Assembly (NCBI GenBank): GCA_905214225.1
Contig: CAJMLL010000051.1
Location: 1-16,846 of the forward strand
Length of the DNA stretch: 16,846 nucleotides
Reading direction: 5' to 3'
From: an uncultured bacterium
Lineage (GTDB): Bacteria > Bacillota > Clostridia > Peptostreptococcales > Anaerovoracaceae
The notes under the pieces: generated by a model
What the model was told of the DNA's origin: nothing
The model's database searches: none
Seen by the model: only the letters and a program-made list of their open reading frames with translations
Part shown: positions 7,128 to 14,028 of the stretch, piece by piece
Position numbering within the stretch: position 1 is the first letter of the stretch
How the letters are laid out: the number at the start of each line of letters is the position of its first letter
Program-made: the position numbers and the translations under genes

Positions 7128-7799
7128 GTGAGAGATACAATAACCATCCATACTGCCGATATACAGGGCGCGATTTTTGATGTGGACGGCACCCTGCTGG
7201 ATTCCATGCCTGCCTGGCATGATGCGGGCGCACGTTTCCTGAAGACACTGGGGATCGAGGCCGAACCCAATCTTGGTGATATTCTGTTCGCCGAGACCAC
7301 ATCGAGCGGCGCGGACTATATGATCCGGCGTTACCATCTTCAGATGACAAAGGATGAAGTGGCTGAGGGGATCATCGCGCAGATGGATGCCTTCTACCGT
7401 GATGAAGTCCAGCAGAAGCCGGGGGCGGTCTCTCTTTTGAAAACACTGAAAGAGGCTGGTATTCCGTCGGTTGTCGTAACTTCTACGGAAGGCAGCTGCA
7501 TTGAAGAGGCTTTTAACCGTCTGGATCTGCACCAGTATTTCCGCCGTGTCTTCAGTGCGCAGGATCTTCACACCACCAAGAAAGAGCGGCAGATCTGGGA
7601 TATGGCATCTGATGTTCTTCAGGCGCCTGCAGAAAAGACCTGGGTATTTGAAGACGGGCTGTATGCGATTGAAGCAGCCGGAAATCTGGGCTACCGCACG
7701 GCCGGACTGTATGACCGGATCAGTGAAGCGGATCAGAAAGAAATCCGTGAGAAGGCGGATCTTTATCTCCGCGATCTCCGTGATCTTAAGATCCGCTAA
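7128..7799 (+). CDS. HAD-family hydrolase, beta-phosphoglucomutase-like
   Basis: A 223-residue haloacid-dehalogenase superfamily phosphatase or mutase. Motif I is FDVDGTLLDS with nucleophile Asp18 and acid Asp20; motif II is VVTSTEGSC; motif III is the lysine in TTKKERQIW; motif IV is TWVFEDGLYAIEAA, in which Glu-Asp stands where many members have Asp-Asp. The helical cap between residues about 25 and 95 places it in the subfamily of beta-phosphoglucomutase and small phosphosugar phosphatases. The start is GTG at 7128, with AAGGGGAG at 7113-7120 overlapping the lipoprotein stop. The response regulator begins 30 nt after its stop, so it probably belongs to the same operon. The natural substrate is unknown. 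Confidence 0.9.
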   Translation: MRDTITIHTADIQGAIFDVDGTLLDSMPAWHDAGARFLKTLGIEAEPNLGDILFAETTSSGADYMIRRYHLQMTKDEVAEGIIAQMDAFYRDEVQQKPGAVSLLKTLKEAGIPSVVVTSTEGSCIEEAFNRLDLHQYFRRVFSAQDLHTTKKERQIWDMASDVLQAPAEKTWVFEDGLYAIEAAGNLGYRTAGLYDRISEADQKEIREKADLYLRDLRDLKIR

Positions 7800-7829
7800 G
7801 GTGATTTTCAGGAAAAGAAAGGAACTGTA

Positions 7830-8537
7830 ATGAGCATGCATAATAAAATTCTGATCGTTGACGACGATCCAAACATCCGCGAGGTCCTTCACGTTCTGCT
7901 GCGAAGTGAAGGCTATGAGGTTACAGAAGCCGAGAATGGAGAAATGGCGCTGGACTGCGTCTTTCACAAGGGAACTTACGATATCGTCATTCTGGACATC
8001 ATGATGCCGGATATGGACGGCATTGAAGTCTGCCACCGGATCCGCGAAAAATCCAATGTCCCTGTTCTTTTCCTGACGGCCAAGTCGCAAGACAGAGACA
8101 AGGTAGAGGCTTACACGATGGGCGGAGACGATTTCCTCGTCAAGCCGTTCTCACAGACGGAGCTTCTGATGAAAGTAAAGTCCCTGATCCGCCGCAGGAG
8201 CGAGTATGATCAGCCGAAGTCCGCGGAAAACAACGGCCAGGAAGCCCTTGCTGAGAATGTTTTTGTCGATGTAAGGACGCGTTCGGTAAGAAAGAACGGC
8301 AGTCGGATCAATCTGACGGATAAGGAGTTCGATATTCTCCGCTACTTCATGGAGCATAAGGGCGAGGTTGTCAAGAATAAGGACTTGTATGAGAATGTGT
8401 GGGGTGAACCCTACATGTCTTCGGCGGGAAACACCATTATGGTGCATATTCTGAATCTCAGAAAGAAGCTGGAGGATGATGTCCGCAAGCCGAAGATTAT
8501 AAAGACTGTATGGGGGAAGGGTTATCGCATTGAATAA
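7830..8537 (+). CDS. OmpR/PhoB-family response regulator
   Basis: A 235-residue two-component DNA-binding regulator. The receiver domain (about 5-120) shows the acidic pocket DDD at 11-13, the phosphoacceptor Asp56 in VILDIMMPDMDG, Thr83 in FLTAK and Lys105 in LVKPF. The C-terminal winged helix (about 140-235) has LTDKEFDILRYFMEH, the recognition-helix region NTIMVHILNLRKKLEDD and the terminal hairpin KTVWGKGYRIE. The ATG at 7830 follows AAAGGA at 7818-7823; a second ATG two codons later is possible. Its 3' end overlaps the kinase start by eight bases, typical of a cognate pair. Target promoters are not identified. Confidence 0.95.
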   Translation: MSMHNKILIVDDDPNIREVLHVLLRSEGYEVTEAENGEMALDCVFHKGTYDIVILDIMMPDMDGIEVCHRIREKSNVPVLFLTAKSQDRDKVEAYTMGGDDFLVKPFSQTELLMKVKSLIRRRSEYDQPKSAENNGQEALAENVFVDVRTRSVRKNGSRINLTDKEFDILRYFMEHKGEVVKNKDLYENVWGEPYMSSAGNTIMVHILNLRKKLEDDVRKPKIIKTVWGKGYRIE

Positions 8538-10197
8538 GGAAAAACAATCACTTCGTTCACTGATAAGAGCGCGCTGCTCAGAGCACCGGGTGTTTATTTC
8601 GCTGAATGTCAAACTGATGACGACGATTTTGATTGCGGCGCTGCTGACCATGGGGACCCTGCTGCTGCTTAATGTTTTTGAGACTACGATAGGAGATCAG
8701 TTCTTCCTCAGTAAAACGGTCAAGACGCATTTTGTCAATGACCGCTATCGGGATCTGCACCGGTATATAAAGAACAATAATGTCCGCGCAAAGGATGCCG
8801 GCTCGCTGAAAAAATGGGCGGTAAATGAATGGAATACCGCGATTCTGGTCTATAACAGCAAAGGAAATGTGTATTCCAGCGGATGGGCGGTAGATTCTAA
8901 AGGTACGATCCTTGATGCCGGTACTGCGTCGGGGTCTAAAAATTCTTCTTCCGGTCAGATCGGCCAGCAGGAAAGCAGCAATCAGCCGCAGGTGAAAGAT
9001 CACAATCTGAAGATCAACACGAGTGATTTTAAAGAGGATCTGTACAACCGGAGAGTGCGCTTTGAAGATGGCACGTATTATGTTTATATCAATGTGTACC
9101 CGGAACGCGCGTGGCACAGGATCATGAGCATTCTGGAGATTATCCTCGCCGGTCTGGTATTTTTTGTCGTCGTGCTGAAATATAATAAGTATGTGATGCG
9201 CAGGGTGATCAACCTGTCGGATGATGTCAGCCGGATTGCGGAGGGTGATCTTCATCATAAGGTCGGCATGGAACAGAACGATGAGCTGGGCATGCTTTCG
9301 GTCAATGTGGACCGCATGCGTGCGTCCATTCTGGAAAAGATGGAGAATGAGCAGGCGGCGCAGAAGGCGAATATGGAACTGATTACGTCCATGTCGCACG
9401 ATATCCGGACGCCGCTGACCTCACTGATCGGCTATCTGGATATTATTGAGGGAAAGAAGTATAATTCTCTGGAGGAGGTTCGTCAGTATATTGATTCCTG
9501 CAGGGACAAGGCTTTCCAGTTGAAGGATCTGTCGGACAAGCTGTTCCAGTATTTCCTGGTTTTCCGTGATGATCAGGACGATCTGGAAATGGAAGTCCTG
9601 GATGCCGGTATTCTCTTCCAGCAGATGCTGGGCGAGCATGTCTCAGAACTGCAGAGCTACGGATATAACGTGAACCTGCAGTACAATATTCCGGAACACG
9701 TCATGACGGAGACGGATGTGTCCTGTGTTCACCGTATTTTTGATAACCTGTTCTCGAATATGATGAAGTACGCCAGCGAGAAGTTCCCGATTGAAGTCAA
9801 GGGCAGTCTGATCCAGCATAAGGTCAAGCTGGTGTTCCAGAATCATATCCGTGAAGAGGCGAAGAAGGTGGAGAGCACCAAGATCGGTGTCAAGACCTGT
9901 CAGCGTCTGGTGCAGGATCTGCACGGTTCCTTCCATGTCATGGAAGAAGAGAAGATCTATACCACCGAAATCTTATTCCCGGTTATTCCGCCGTCGCAGC
10001 AGGCCGCCGCAGCCAAGGAAGCAGAGCAGAAAGAGCTTGTAGAGCGTGTGGAGGCTGTGCAGGAGGCGCAGGAAAAAGAGGAGCAAGAGGAGATAAAAGA
10101 GAATGGACAAGAAAGTAATTCCAGAGAAGAAGGAGATTCCCAGAATCACGGGGACGCTGAGGGCAAAGTCTTTAAAGATCCCGGAAGTGATTTATAA
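8530..10197 (+). CDS. Membrane sensor histidine kinase with reduced ATP-binding motifs
   Basis: A 555-residue kinase starting at TTG 8530, supported by GGGGAAGGG eight bases upstream and by overlap with the regulator stop. TM1 is about 29-48 and TM2 about 198-216, enclosing a ~150-residue extracytoplasmic sensor domain. A HAMP domain follows, then the phosphorylation helix MSHDIRTPLTSLIGYLDII with His290. In the catalytic domain the N box is present (RIFDNLFSNMMKY, Asn406 and Asn410), but no DxGxG G1 box is visible; KKVESTKIGVKTCQRL stands where the G2 region should be. This shortened form is, I believe, common in clostridial kinases, so activity is not excluded. Residues from about 490 are an acidic, Gln/Glu-rich tail predicted to be helical; its last 31 codons overlap the next gene. 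Confidence 0.92.
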   Translation: MNKEKQSLRSLIRARCSEHRVFISLNVKLMTTILIAALLTMGTLLLLNVFETTIGDQFFLSKTVKTHFVNDRYRDLHRYIKNNNVRAKDAGSLKKWAVNEWNTAILVYNSKGNVYSSGWAVDSKGTILDAGTASGSKNSSSGQIGQQESSNQPQVKDHNLKINTSDFKEDLYNRRVRFEDGTYYVYINVYPERAWHRIMSILEIILAGLVFFVVVLKYNKYVMRRVINLSDDVSRIAEGDLHHKVGMEQNDELGMLSVNVDRMRASILEKMENEQAAQKANMELITSMSHDIRTPLTSLIGYLDIIEGKKYNSLEEVRQYIDSCRDKAFQLKDLSDKLFQYFLVFRDDQDDLEMEVLDAGILFQQMLGEHVSELQSYGYNVNLQYNIPEHVMTETDVSCVHRIFDNLFSNMMKYASEKFPIEVKGSLIQHKVKLVFQNHIREEAKKVESTKIGVKTCQRLVQDLHGSFHVMEEEKIYTTEILFPVIPPSQQAAAAKEAEQKELVERVEAVQEAQEKEEQEEIKENGQESNSREEGDSQNHGDAEGKVFKDPGSDL

Positions 10198-10867
10198 AGC
10201 TCCGGGAATGGTTGTTCTGGGACGCAGAATCAAGTCGGTTGTGTTTACGACGGATGTGGCGATCATCAGAAACTGCAATGCAGATGCGGTTCTGGCAGTA
10301 TATCCGTTTACCCCGCAGCAGGTGATCAGCGAGGCCATTATCAATGCGGCGTCCATCCCGGTGTTCTGCGGCGTCGGCGGCGGTGTGACCAACGGATACC
10401 GCTCCGCGATGATTTCCATGGATGCGGAGGCGCAGGGCGCGTATGGCGTCGTGGTTAATGTGCCGATGAGCAACACCAACGTGACGCTGATTTCCAAGGT
10501 CATCGATATTCCGATCATTGCAACGGTCATCAGCGCAGAATCGGACATCCAGGCGCGTCTGGATGCCGGCGCCAGCATTCTCAATGTTTCTGCGGGAAAG
10601 AATACGGCTGCGACCGTTCGTAAAATCAGGGAAAAATTCCCGAAAGTACCGATTATCGCAACAGGCGGATCTACGGACGAATCGATCTGGGAGACGATTG
10701 AGGCTGGCGCCAACAGCATCAGCTGGACACCGCCGTCAAGCGCGAAGATTTTCGGCGGCATTATGGATTCTTACCGGAACGGCGACATCGAGAAGCTGAA
10801 GAAGCCGGAAGCGGGAGATGCGGCAGAGATCCTGAAGATTGTGGCCGGAAAAGTCGACATTAAGTAA
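10103..10867 (+). CDS. Predicted TIM-barrel protein, annotated in relatives only as 'hydrolase'
   Basis: A 254-residue protein with repeating strand-glycine motifs of a beta/alpha barrel: VVLGRRIKSVVFTTD, ADAVLAVYPFT, IPVFCGVGGGVTNG, AYGVVVNVPMSN, IPIIATVIS, ASILNVSAGKN and PIIATGGSTDESIW followed by AGANSISWTPPS. The two glycine-rich ends near 184-190 and 205-212 resemble the phosphate-binding turns of IMP dehydrogenase-like and ribulose-phosphate-binding barrels. No catalytic residue can be assigned, and I do not name a reaction. The ATG at 10103 follows GAGGAGA at about 10086-10092 and lies inside the kinase gene, overlapping it by 95 nt in another frame. The alternative start at 10209 would avoid overlap but remove EIPRITGTLRAKSLKIPEVI, which looks like conserved family sequence. 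Confidence 0.8.
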   Translation: MDKKVIPEKKEIPRITGTLRAKSLKIPEVIYKAPGMVVLGRRIKSVVFTTDVAIIRNCNADAVLAVYPFTPQQVISEAIINAASIPVFCGVGGGVTNGYRSAMISMDAEAQGAYGVVVNVPMSNTNVTLISKVIDIPIIATVISAESDIQARLDAGASILNVSAGKNTAATVRKIREKFPKVPIIATGGSTDESIWETIEAGANSISWTPPSSAKIFGGIMDSYRNGDIEKLKKPEAGDAAEILKIVAGKVDIK

Positions 10868-10881
10868 AATGAAAATTTCTG

Positions 10882-10910
10882 TTGACAATTATGTATGAAA
10901 GTAGTAAACT
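10882..10910 (+). promoter_or_regulatory. Promoter of the tRNA-Lys gene
   Basis: A perfect TTGACA at 10882-10887 and TAAACT at 10905-10910 are separated by 17 bases. The promoter begins 15 nt after the barrel-gene stop, and no terminator separates them, so the operon transcript could also run through the tRNA. Confidence 0.75.
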
Positions 10911-10911
10911 T

Positions 10912-10952
10912 ATTGATGTTGATGAGCGGTAAATCAGTTCACCAGCATCAAT
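10912..10952 (+). other. Stem-loop in the tRNA-Lys 5' leader
   Basis: ATTGATGTTG (10912-10921) pairs with CAGCATCAAT (10943-10952), ten pairs with one G-U, around a 21-base loop. It ends seven bases before the mature tRNA 5' end and starts about where transcription is predicted to start. It could affect RNase P processing of the leader or be a DNA-level operator over the start site. Confidence 0.5.
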
Positions 10953-10959
10953 AAGATAT

Positions 10960-11032
10960 GCGCTATTAGCTCAGCTGGGAGAGCACCTGACTCTTAATCA
11001 GGGTGTCCAGGGTTCGATCCCCTGATAGCGCA
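10960..11032 (+). tRNA. tRNA-Lys(CTT)
   Basis: A 73-base cloverleaf decoding AAG. The acceptor stem GCGCTAT (10960-10966) pairs perfectly with ATAGCGC (11025-11031), and A11032 is the discriminator. The D arm contains AGCTCAGCTGGGAGAGC, the anticodon loop is CTCTTAA between CCTGA and TCAGG, and the T arm contains GGTTCGATCC. The 3' CCA is not encoded (CTG follows), so it must be added after transcription. It has its own promoter and terminator. Confidence 0.97.
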
Positions 11033-11042
11033 CTGACCTGAG

Positions 11043-11071
11043 AACCGTCCGATTTAATCGGGCGGTTTTTT
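11043..11071 (+). terminator. Intrinsic terminator of tRNA-Lys
   Basis: CCGTCCGAT (11045-11053) pairs with ATCGGGCGG (11057-11065), nine pairs with one G-U and a three-base loop, extendable by two A-T pairs, followed by six T at 11066-11071. It lies 13 bases after the tRNA. On the other strand it sits just beyond the truncated ppk stop at 11085, with only AA at its far end, so it is not a good terminator for ppk. Confidence 0.88.
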
Positions 11072-11084
11072 CGTGTATGTTTTT

Positions 11085-12782
11085 TTATGTGGAGATGAAA
11101 AGTGAAGAATGCTGCGTTACGCCTGCCCGGGAGGCATCGCGGAGTTTCTTGATGATGTCTTTATCCGTAAACGAATTCATCTTGAAGAACATGAATCCGT
11201 CTTTTCCTTTTTCAATCTCACGGTCCATCAGGGACAGCACCGTGCTCTTCAGACTTACCGGGGAGACAATCAGGGACCTGTAGTTTCCTTTCAGATTTCC
11301 GATTCCCATGTTCTGGAAGAACTGCAGGGCATCTTTACCGATGTACTGGTTGCAGGTCATCAGGCAGAGGTCCGTGTACAGTTTTGATGTTTTCTCGTTA
11401 TAGTTTCCAGTTCCAACCTGTGCGTAGGTCCGGATATTCTTTCCTTCTTTTCTGGTGATCAGGCACAGCTTGGAGTGAACTTTGTAGTTCGGTGTTCCGT
11501 AGATGATGTTGCATCCTGCCTTCTCAAACTCTTCCGACCAGTCGATGTTATTCTGCTCATCGAATCTGGCGCGGAGTTCGATCAGGACCGTGACTTTCTT
11601 TCCGTTTTCTGCAGCGCGGCAGAGAGCGTGAACCAGACGGCTCTTGCGTGCGAGGCGGTAGATGGTGATGGAAATCGATACGACATCATCGTCCATGGAC
11701 GCCTCGTCGAGGAGGTCCAGGAAAGGATCCATGCTTTCGTATGGATAAGAGAGCAGCAGATCGTGCTCCTGAATCTGGCGGAACATGGAAACACCCGGCT
11801 GGATCATATTCGGAATGCGCTGCTGATAAGGCGGATAGAGCAGTTTTGCGGTCTGCTCCTCATTCAGCTTATCTCCGAGCGGGTAGGCAAAATCAAGCTT
11901 CAAGGGGGCCGAGGAATAGAAGACCTGGTCTTCGTTCAGCCCGATCTTTTCGATCAGGAACTTTCTCGCATCCGGAGAAATCTCATTGGACAGTTCTATG
12001 CGCAGAGGAGACAGATGACGGCGGTCACGCAGCATCTTCTTCATCAGATTGCGGAAGTCGCTGGAGAGCTCCAGGTCTTCATCCTCTGCGTGAATGTCCG
12101 CGTTTCTCGTAATGCAGAATTTTGTCTTCTCCAGAACTTCGTAAGTCGAGAAGGCGACGTCCGCAAATTCGAACAGAATATCACTGGTGGAGATGAAGCG
12201 GATGCCGTTTCCCGGAAGATAGAGAACATCCGGAATAACGGATGGCAGAGAGAGAATGGCCGGAATCGGCTTTTTGGTGCCGTTTTTCAGAAGAACACCG
12301 ATAGCGATCGTCTTATTCTGCAGCTGCGGGAAGGGATGAAGTTTATCGATGATCTGAGGAGACAGAAGCGACATGATTTCATGACTGAAATAATTCTCCG
12401 CAAACTCCTGTTCGGCAGGGGTAAGTTCCTGATACTTCAGATAGTAAATTTCCTTGGTTTTTAGTTCGGAAACAAGTTTATCAAACAATTTATCTCGCTT
12501 TGAATAGAGACGGCGTGTCTCTTTGTAAATTGCGTCCAGCTGTTCCTGCGGCGACATTCCCGTCTTATTGTCACTGCCGTCCGCGCCCAGAGGGAGCATA
12601 TCGATCAGGCTTCCAACCCTGACCATGAAAAATTCATCCAGATTCGTGGTAAAAATGGTCAGGAAACGCAGCCGCTCCAGCAGAGGAACAGTTGGATCCA
12701 CAGCCTCATCCATGACCCTCTCATCGAATTTCAGCCAGGAAAGTTCACGGTTCTGCATATACACGTTTTTACTCTTTTTCAT
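11085..12782 (-). CDS. ppk: Polyphosphate kinase 1, C-terminally truncated
   Basis: PPK1 reversibly polymerises the gamma-phosphate of ATP into polyphosphate. This copy has 565 residues against roughly 690-720 usually. The N domain (NRELSWLKFDERVMDEA, then FTTNLDEFFMVRVGSLID), the H domain and the first catalytic domain are intact, with the phosphorylated histidine His436 in KVHSKLCLI matching E. coli His435, and GTGNYNEKTSKLYTDL after it. The second catalytic domain begins (KDGFMFFKMNSFTDKDIIKKL) but homology stops after RAGV at about residue 555; ten unrelated residues and a stop follow. The GICCLRPG-type and LEHSR-type segments, the latter bearing the second essential histidine, are absent, and tRNA-Lys leaves no room for them. 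The gene follows ppx by 30 nt with GGAGGGAG as RBS. It is likely an inactive or altered remnant. Confidence 0.88.
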   Translation of the reverse strand: MKKSKNVYMQNRELSWLKFDERVMDEAVDPTVPLLERLRFLTIFTTNLDEFFMVRVGSLIDMLPLGADGSDNKTGMSPQEQLDAIYKETRRLYSKRDKLFDKLVSELKTKEIYYLKYQELTPAEQEFAENYFSHEIMSLLSPQIIDKLHPFPQLQNKTIAIGVLLKNGTKKPIPAILSLPSVIPDVLYLPGNGIRFISTSDILFEFADVAFSTYEVLEKTKFCITRNADIHAEDEDLELSSDFRNLMKKMLRDRRHLSPLRIELSNEISPDARKFLIEKIGLNEDQVFYSSAPLKLDFAYPLGDKLNEEQTAKLLYPPYQQRIPNMIQPGVSMFRQIQEHDLLLSYPYESMDPFLDLLDEASMDDDVVSISITIYRLARKSRLVHALCRAAENGKKVTVLIELRARFDEQNNIDWSEEFEKAGCNIIYGTPNYKVHSKLCLITRKEGKNIRTYAQVGTGNYNEKTSKLYTDLCLMTCNQYIGKDALQFFQNMGIGNLKGNYRSLIVSPVSLKSTVLSLMDREIEKGKDGFMFFKMNSFTDKDIIKKLRDASRAGVTQHSSLFIST

Positions 12783-12812
12783 ATTTAAGTTCTCCCTCCG
12801 TAATATGATGAC

Positions 12813-13778
12813 TTAATCCATAAATCCCGCAAATGTTGAGTCTTTCCCGCTTTCATACAGCTGAGAAAGAAGGTAGCCCTCGCGGACACCGTTTCTGACG
12901 GTCAGCGCGCGCTGACAGCCAAAATAATCACTGATGCAGCGGATAGCGATGGCACCCGGAATCAGTGTGTGAATCCGCTCCGGATTGATCTTTAAAATGT
13001 CGTGCTGGCATTTTTCCGGATTCTGCAGATAATACTGCTCCCATTCCTGAAGATATTTTGTATTGTAGAAATCGTGGCCGCTGTTCTCCGGGAAGGCGGC
13101 GCAGATCAGCTTCTGCAGCGCTCTGGCGGTGCCTCCTTCGCAGCAGAGCAGGTCAGCGTCCCATTTCTCCGGGAACTTCGTGTTTTTCAGCTGCTTGTTC
13201 ACGTATTTGCGGATCTGCTTCATTTCCGCAGCCGTCGGCAGGATGCTGTCGACAAAGCGTTCATACAGATTCAGTGAACCGATTGGAATGGACAGGGATG
13301 TTTTGATTTTATGATTCTTAAAGAATACGAACTCGGTACTGCCGCCGCCCAGGTCGATCTGCATGCCGCTGCTGACTTCTTTTCCTTTATGAGCCTGTTC
13401 GATTTCGCTCAGCAGTCCGTAGAATCCGCAGTTTGCTTCTTCCTCGCCGCTCAGCACCCGGATCTTAAATCCAGATGCCGTTTCTGTTCTGCGCAGAACT
13501 TCTTCTGTGTTGGTGATGTTTCGGAAGGATGCTGTTGCAAATACGTACACCTTCTCCAGATGGATGCTTTCAATGATTTCCCGCAGTTCACAGAGAATGT
13601 CAGATGCACACTGAATACCTGCGCTGCTCAGTTTGCCTTTTTTTGTTACATACCCTGCCAGCGACGCGGTATATTTTTTATTCATGATTCGGGAGATTTG
13701 ATAGCCATGTCCTGATTTTTCCACGTGGTAGAGTACAAGACGAATCGTATTGGACCCGATGTCAATAATTCCATACAT
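12813..13778 (-). CDS. ppx: Exopolyphosphatase / Ppx-GppA family phosphatase
   Basis: A 321-residue cytoplasmic protein of the Ppx/GppA family, in the ASKHA (actin/sugar kinase/Hsp70) fold, that removes terminal phosphate from polyphosphate or from pppGpp. Signature stretches are GIIDIGSNTIRLVLY (phosphate-1 loop, 3-17), FATASFRNITN (80-90), LSGEEEANCGFYGLL with the catalytic glutamate region at 112-114, and IDLGGGSTEFVF (141-152). Its length matches short Ppx1-type proteins without the extra C-terminal HD-like region of E. coli Ppx. It is the first gene of a probable ppx-ppk operon on the minus strand; AAGGAG at about 13791-13796 precedes the ATG. Whether it acts mainly on polyphosphate or pppGpp cannot be settled from sequence. 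Confidence 0.9.
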   Translation of the reverse strand: MYGIIDIGSNTIRLVLYHVEKSGHGYQISRIMNKKYTASLAGYVTKKGKLSSAGIQCASDILCELREIIESIHLEKVYVFATASFRNITNTEEVLRRTETASGFKIRVLSGEEEANCGFYGLLSEIEQAHKGKEVSSGMQIDLGGGSTEFVFFKNHKIKTSLSIPIGSLNLYERFVDSILPTAAEMKQIRKYVNKQLKNTKFPEKWDADLLCCEGGTARALQKLICAAFPENSGHDFYNTKYLQEWEQYYLQNPEKCQHDILKINPERIHTLIPGAIAIRCISDYFGCQRALTVRNGVREGYLLSQLYESGKDSTFAGFMD

Positions 13779-13803
13779 TAGTGAAGCACACTCCTTTCCA
13801 ATA

Positions 13804-13824
13804 CTTTATTTTAGTAAAATAAAG
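13804..13824. promoter_or_regulatory. Perfect palindrome over the ppx promoter, candidate operator
   Basis: CTTTATTTT (13804-13812) and AAAATAAAG (13816-13824) form a perfect nine-base inverted repeat with a three-base spacer. It overlaps the proposed minus-strand -10 box and predicted start. It could be a repressor site or a small hairpin at the ppx mRNA 5' end. Confidence 0.5.
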
Positions 13825-13840
13825 ATGGCCTATCTATCAA
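13813..13840 (-). promoter_or_regulatory. Candidate promoter of ppx-ppk
   Basis: Reading the minus strand, TTGATA (13840-13835) is followed after 16 bases by TTTACT (13818-13813). The match is five of six and four of six. Initiation near 13806 would lie inside the palindrome and about 28 nt before the ppx start codon. Confidence 0.45.
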
Positions 13841-13930
13841 ACTTATGTAAAATTTATCTCATCTTCAGATCAGGCGAACCTCTTGTGCGTGTGTATTTTG
13901 TCGACAAAGGCCGAAGCCGCAAGGAGAATG

Positions 13931-13939
13931 TGGTATGCT
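13931..13939 (+). promoter_or_regulatory. Extended -10 promoter candidate for the second two-component pair
   Basis: TGG-TATGCT is an extended -10 element with no clear -35 box. A start near 13946 gives a leader of about 80 nt before the ATG at 14029. The stretch from 13940 to 14010 is AT-rich and holds no other feature I can support. Confidence 0.4.
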
Positions 13940-14028
13940 GAATGAGAAAACTTAATAATATCATAAGAATATGTTTGAAAATAATTCAGGAACAGGCGAT
14001 ACACTGAAGGCGCAGGAGGGAAAAAGAG

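Noticed and set aside
7110..8090. A 326-codon minus-strand open frame across the HAD and regulator genes
   Set aside because: It spans two well-supported plus-strand genes and their intergenic gap without any recognisable protein motif.
11475..12464. A 329-codon open frame on the plus strand, opposite ppk
   Set aside because: It lies entirely within the clear PPK1 coding sequence on the other strand, has no family motifs, and is explained by the codon bias of ppk.
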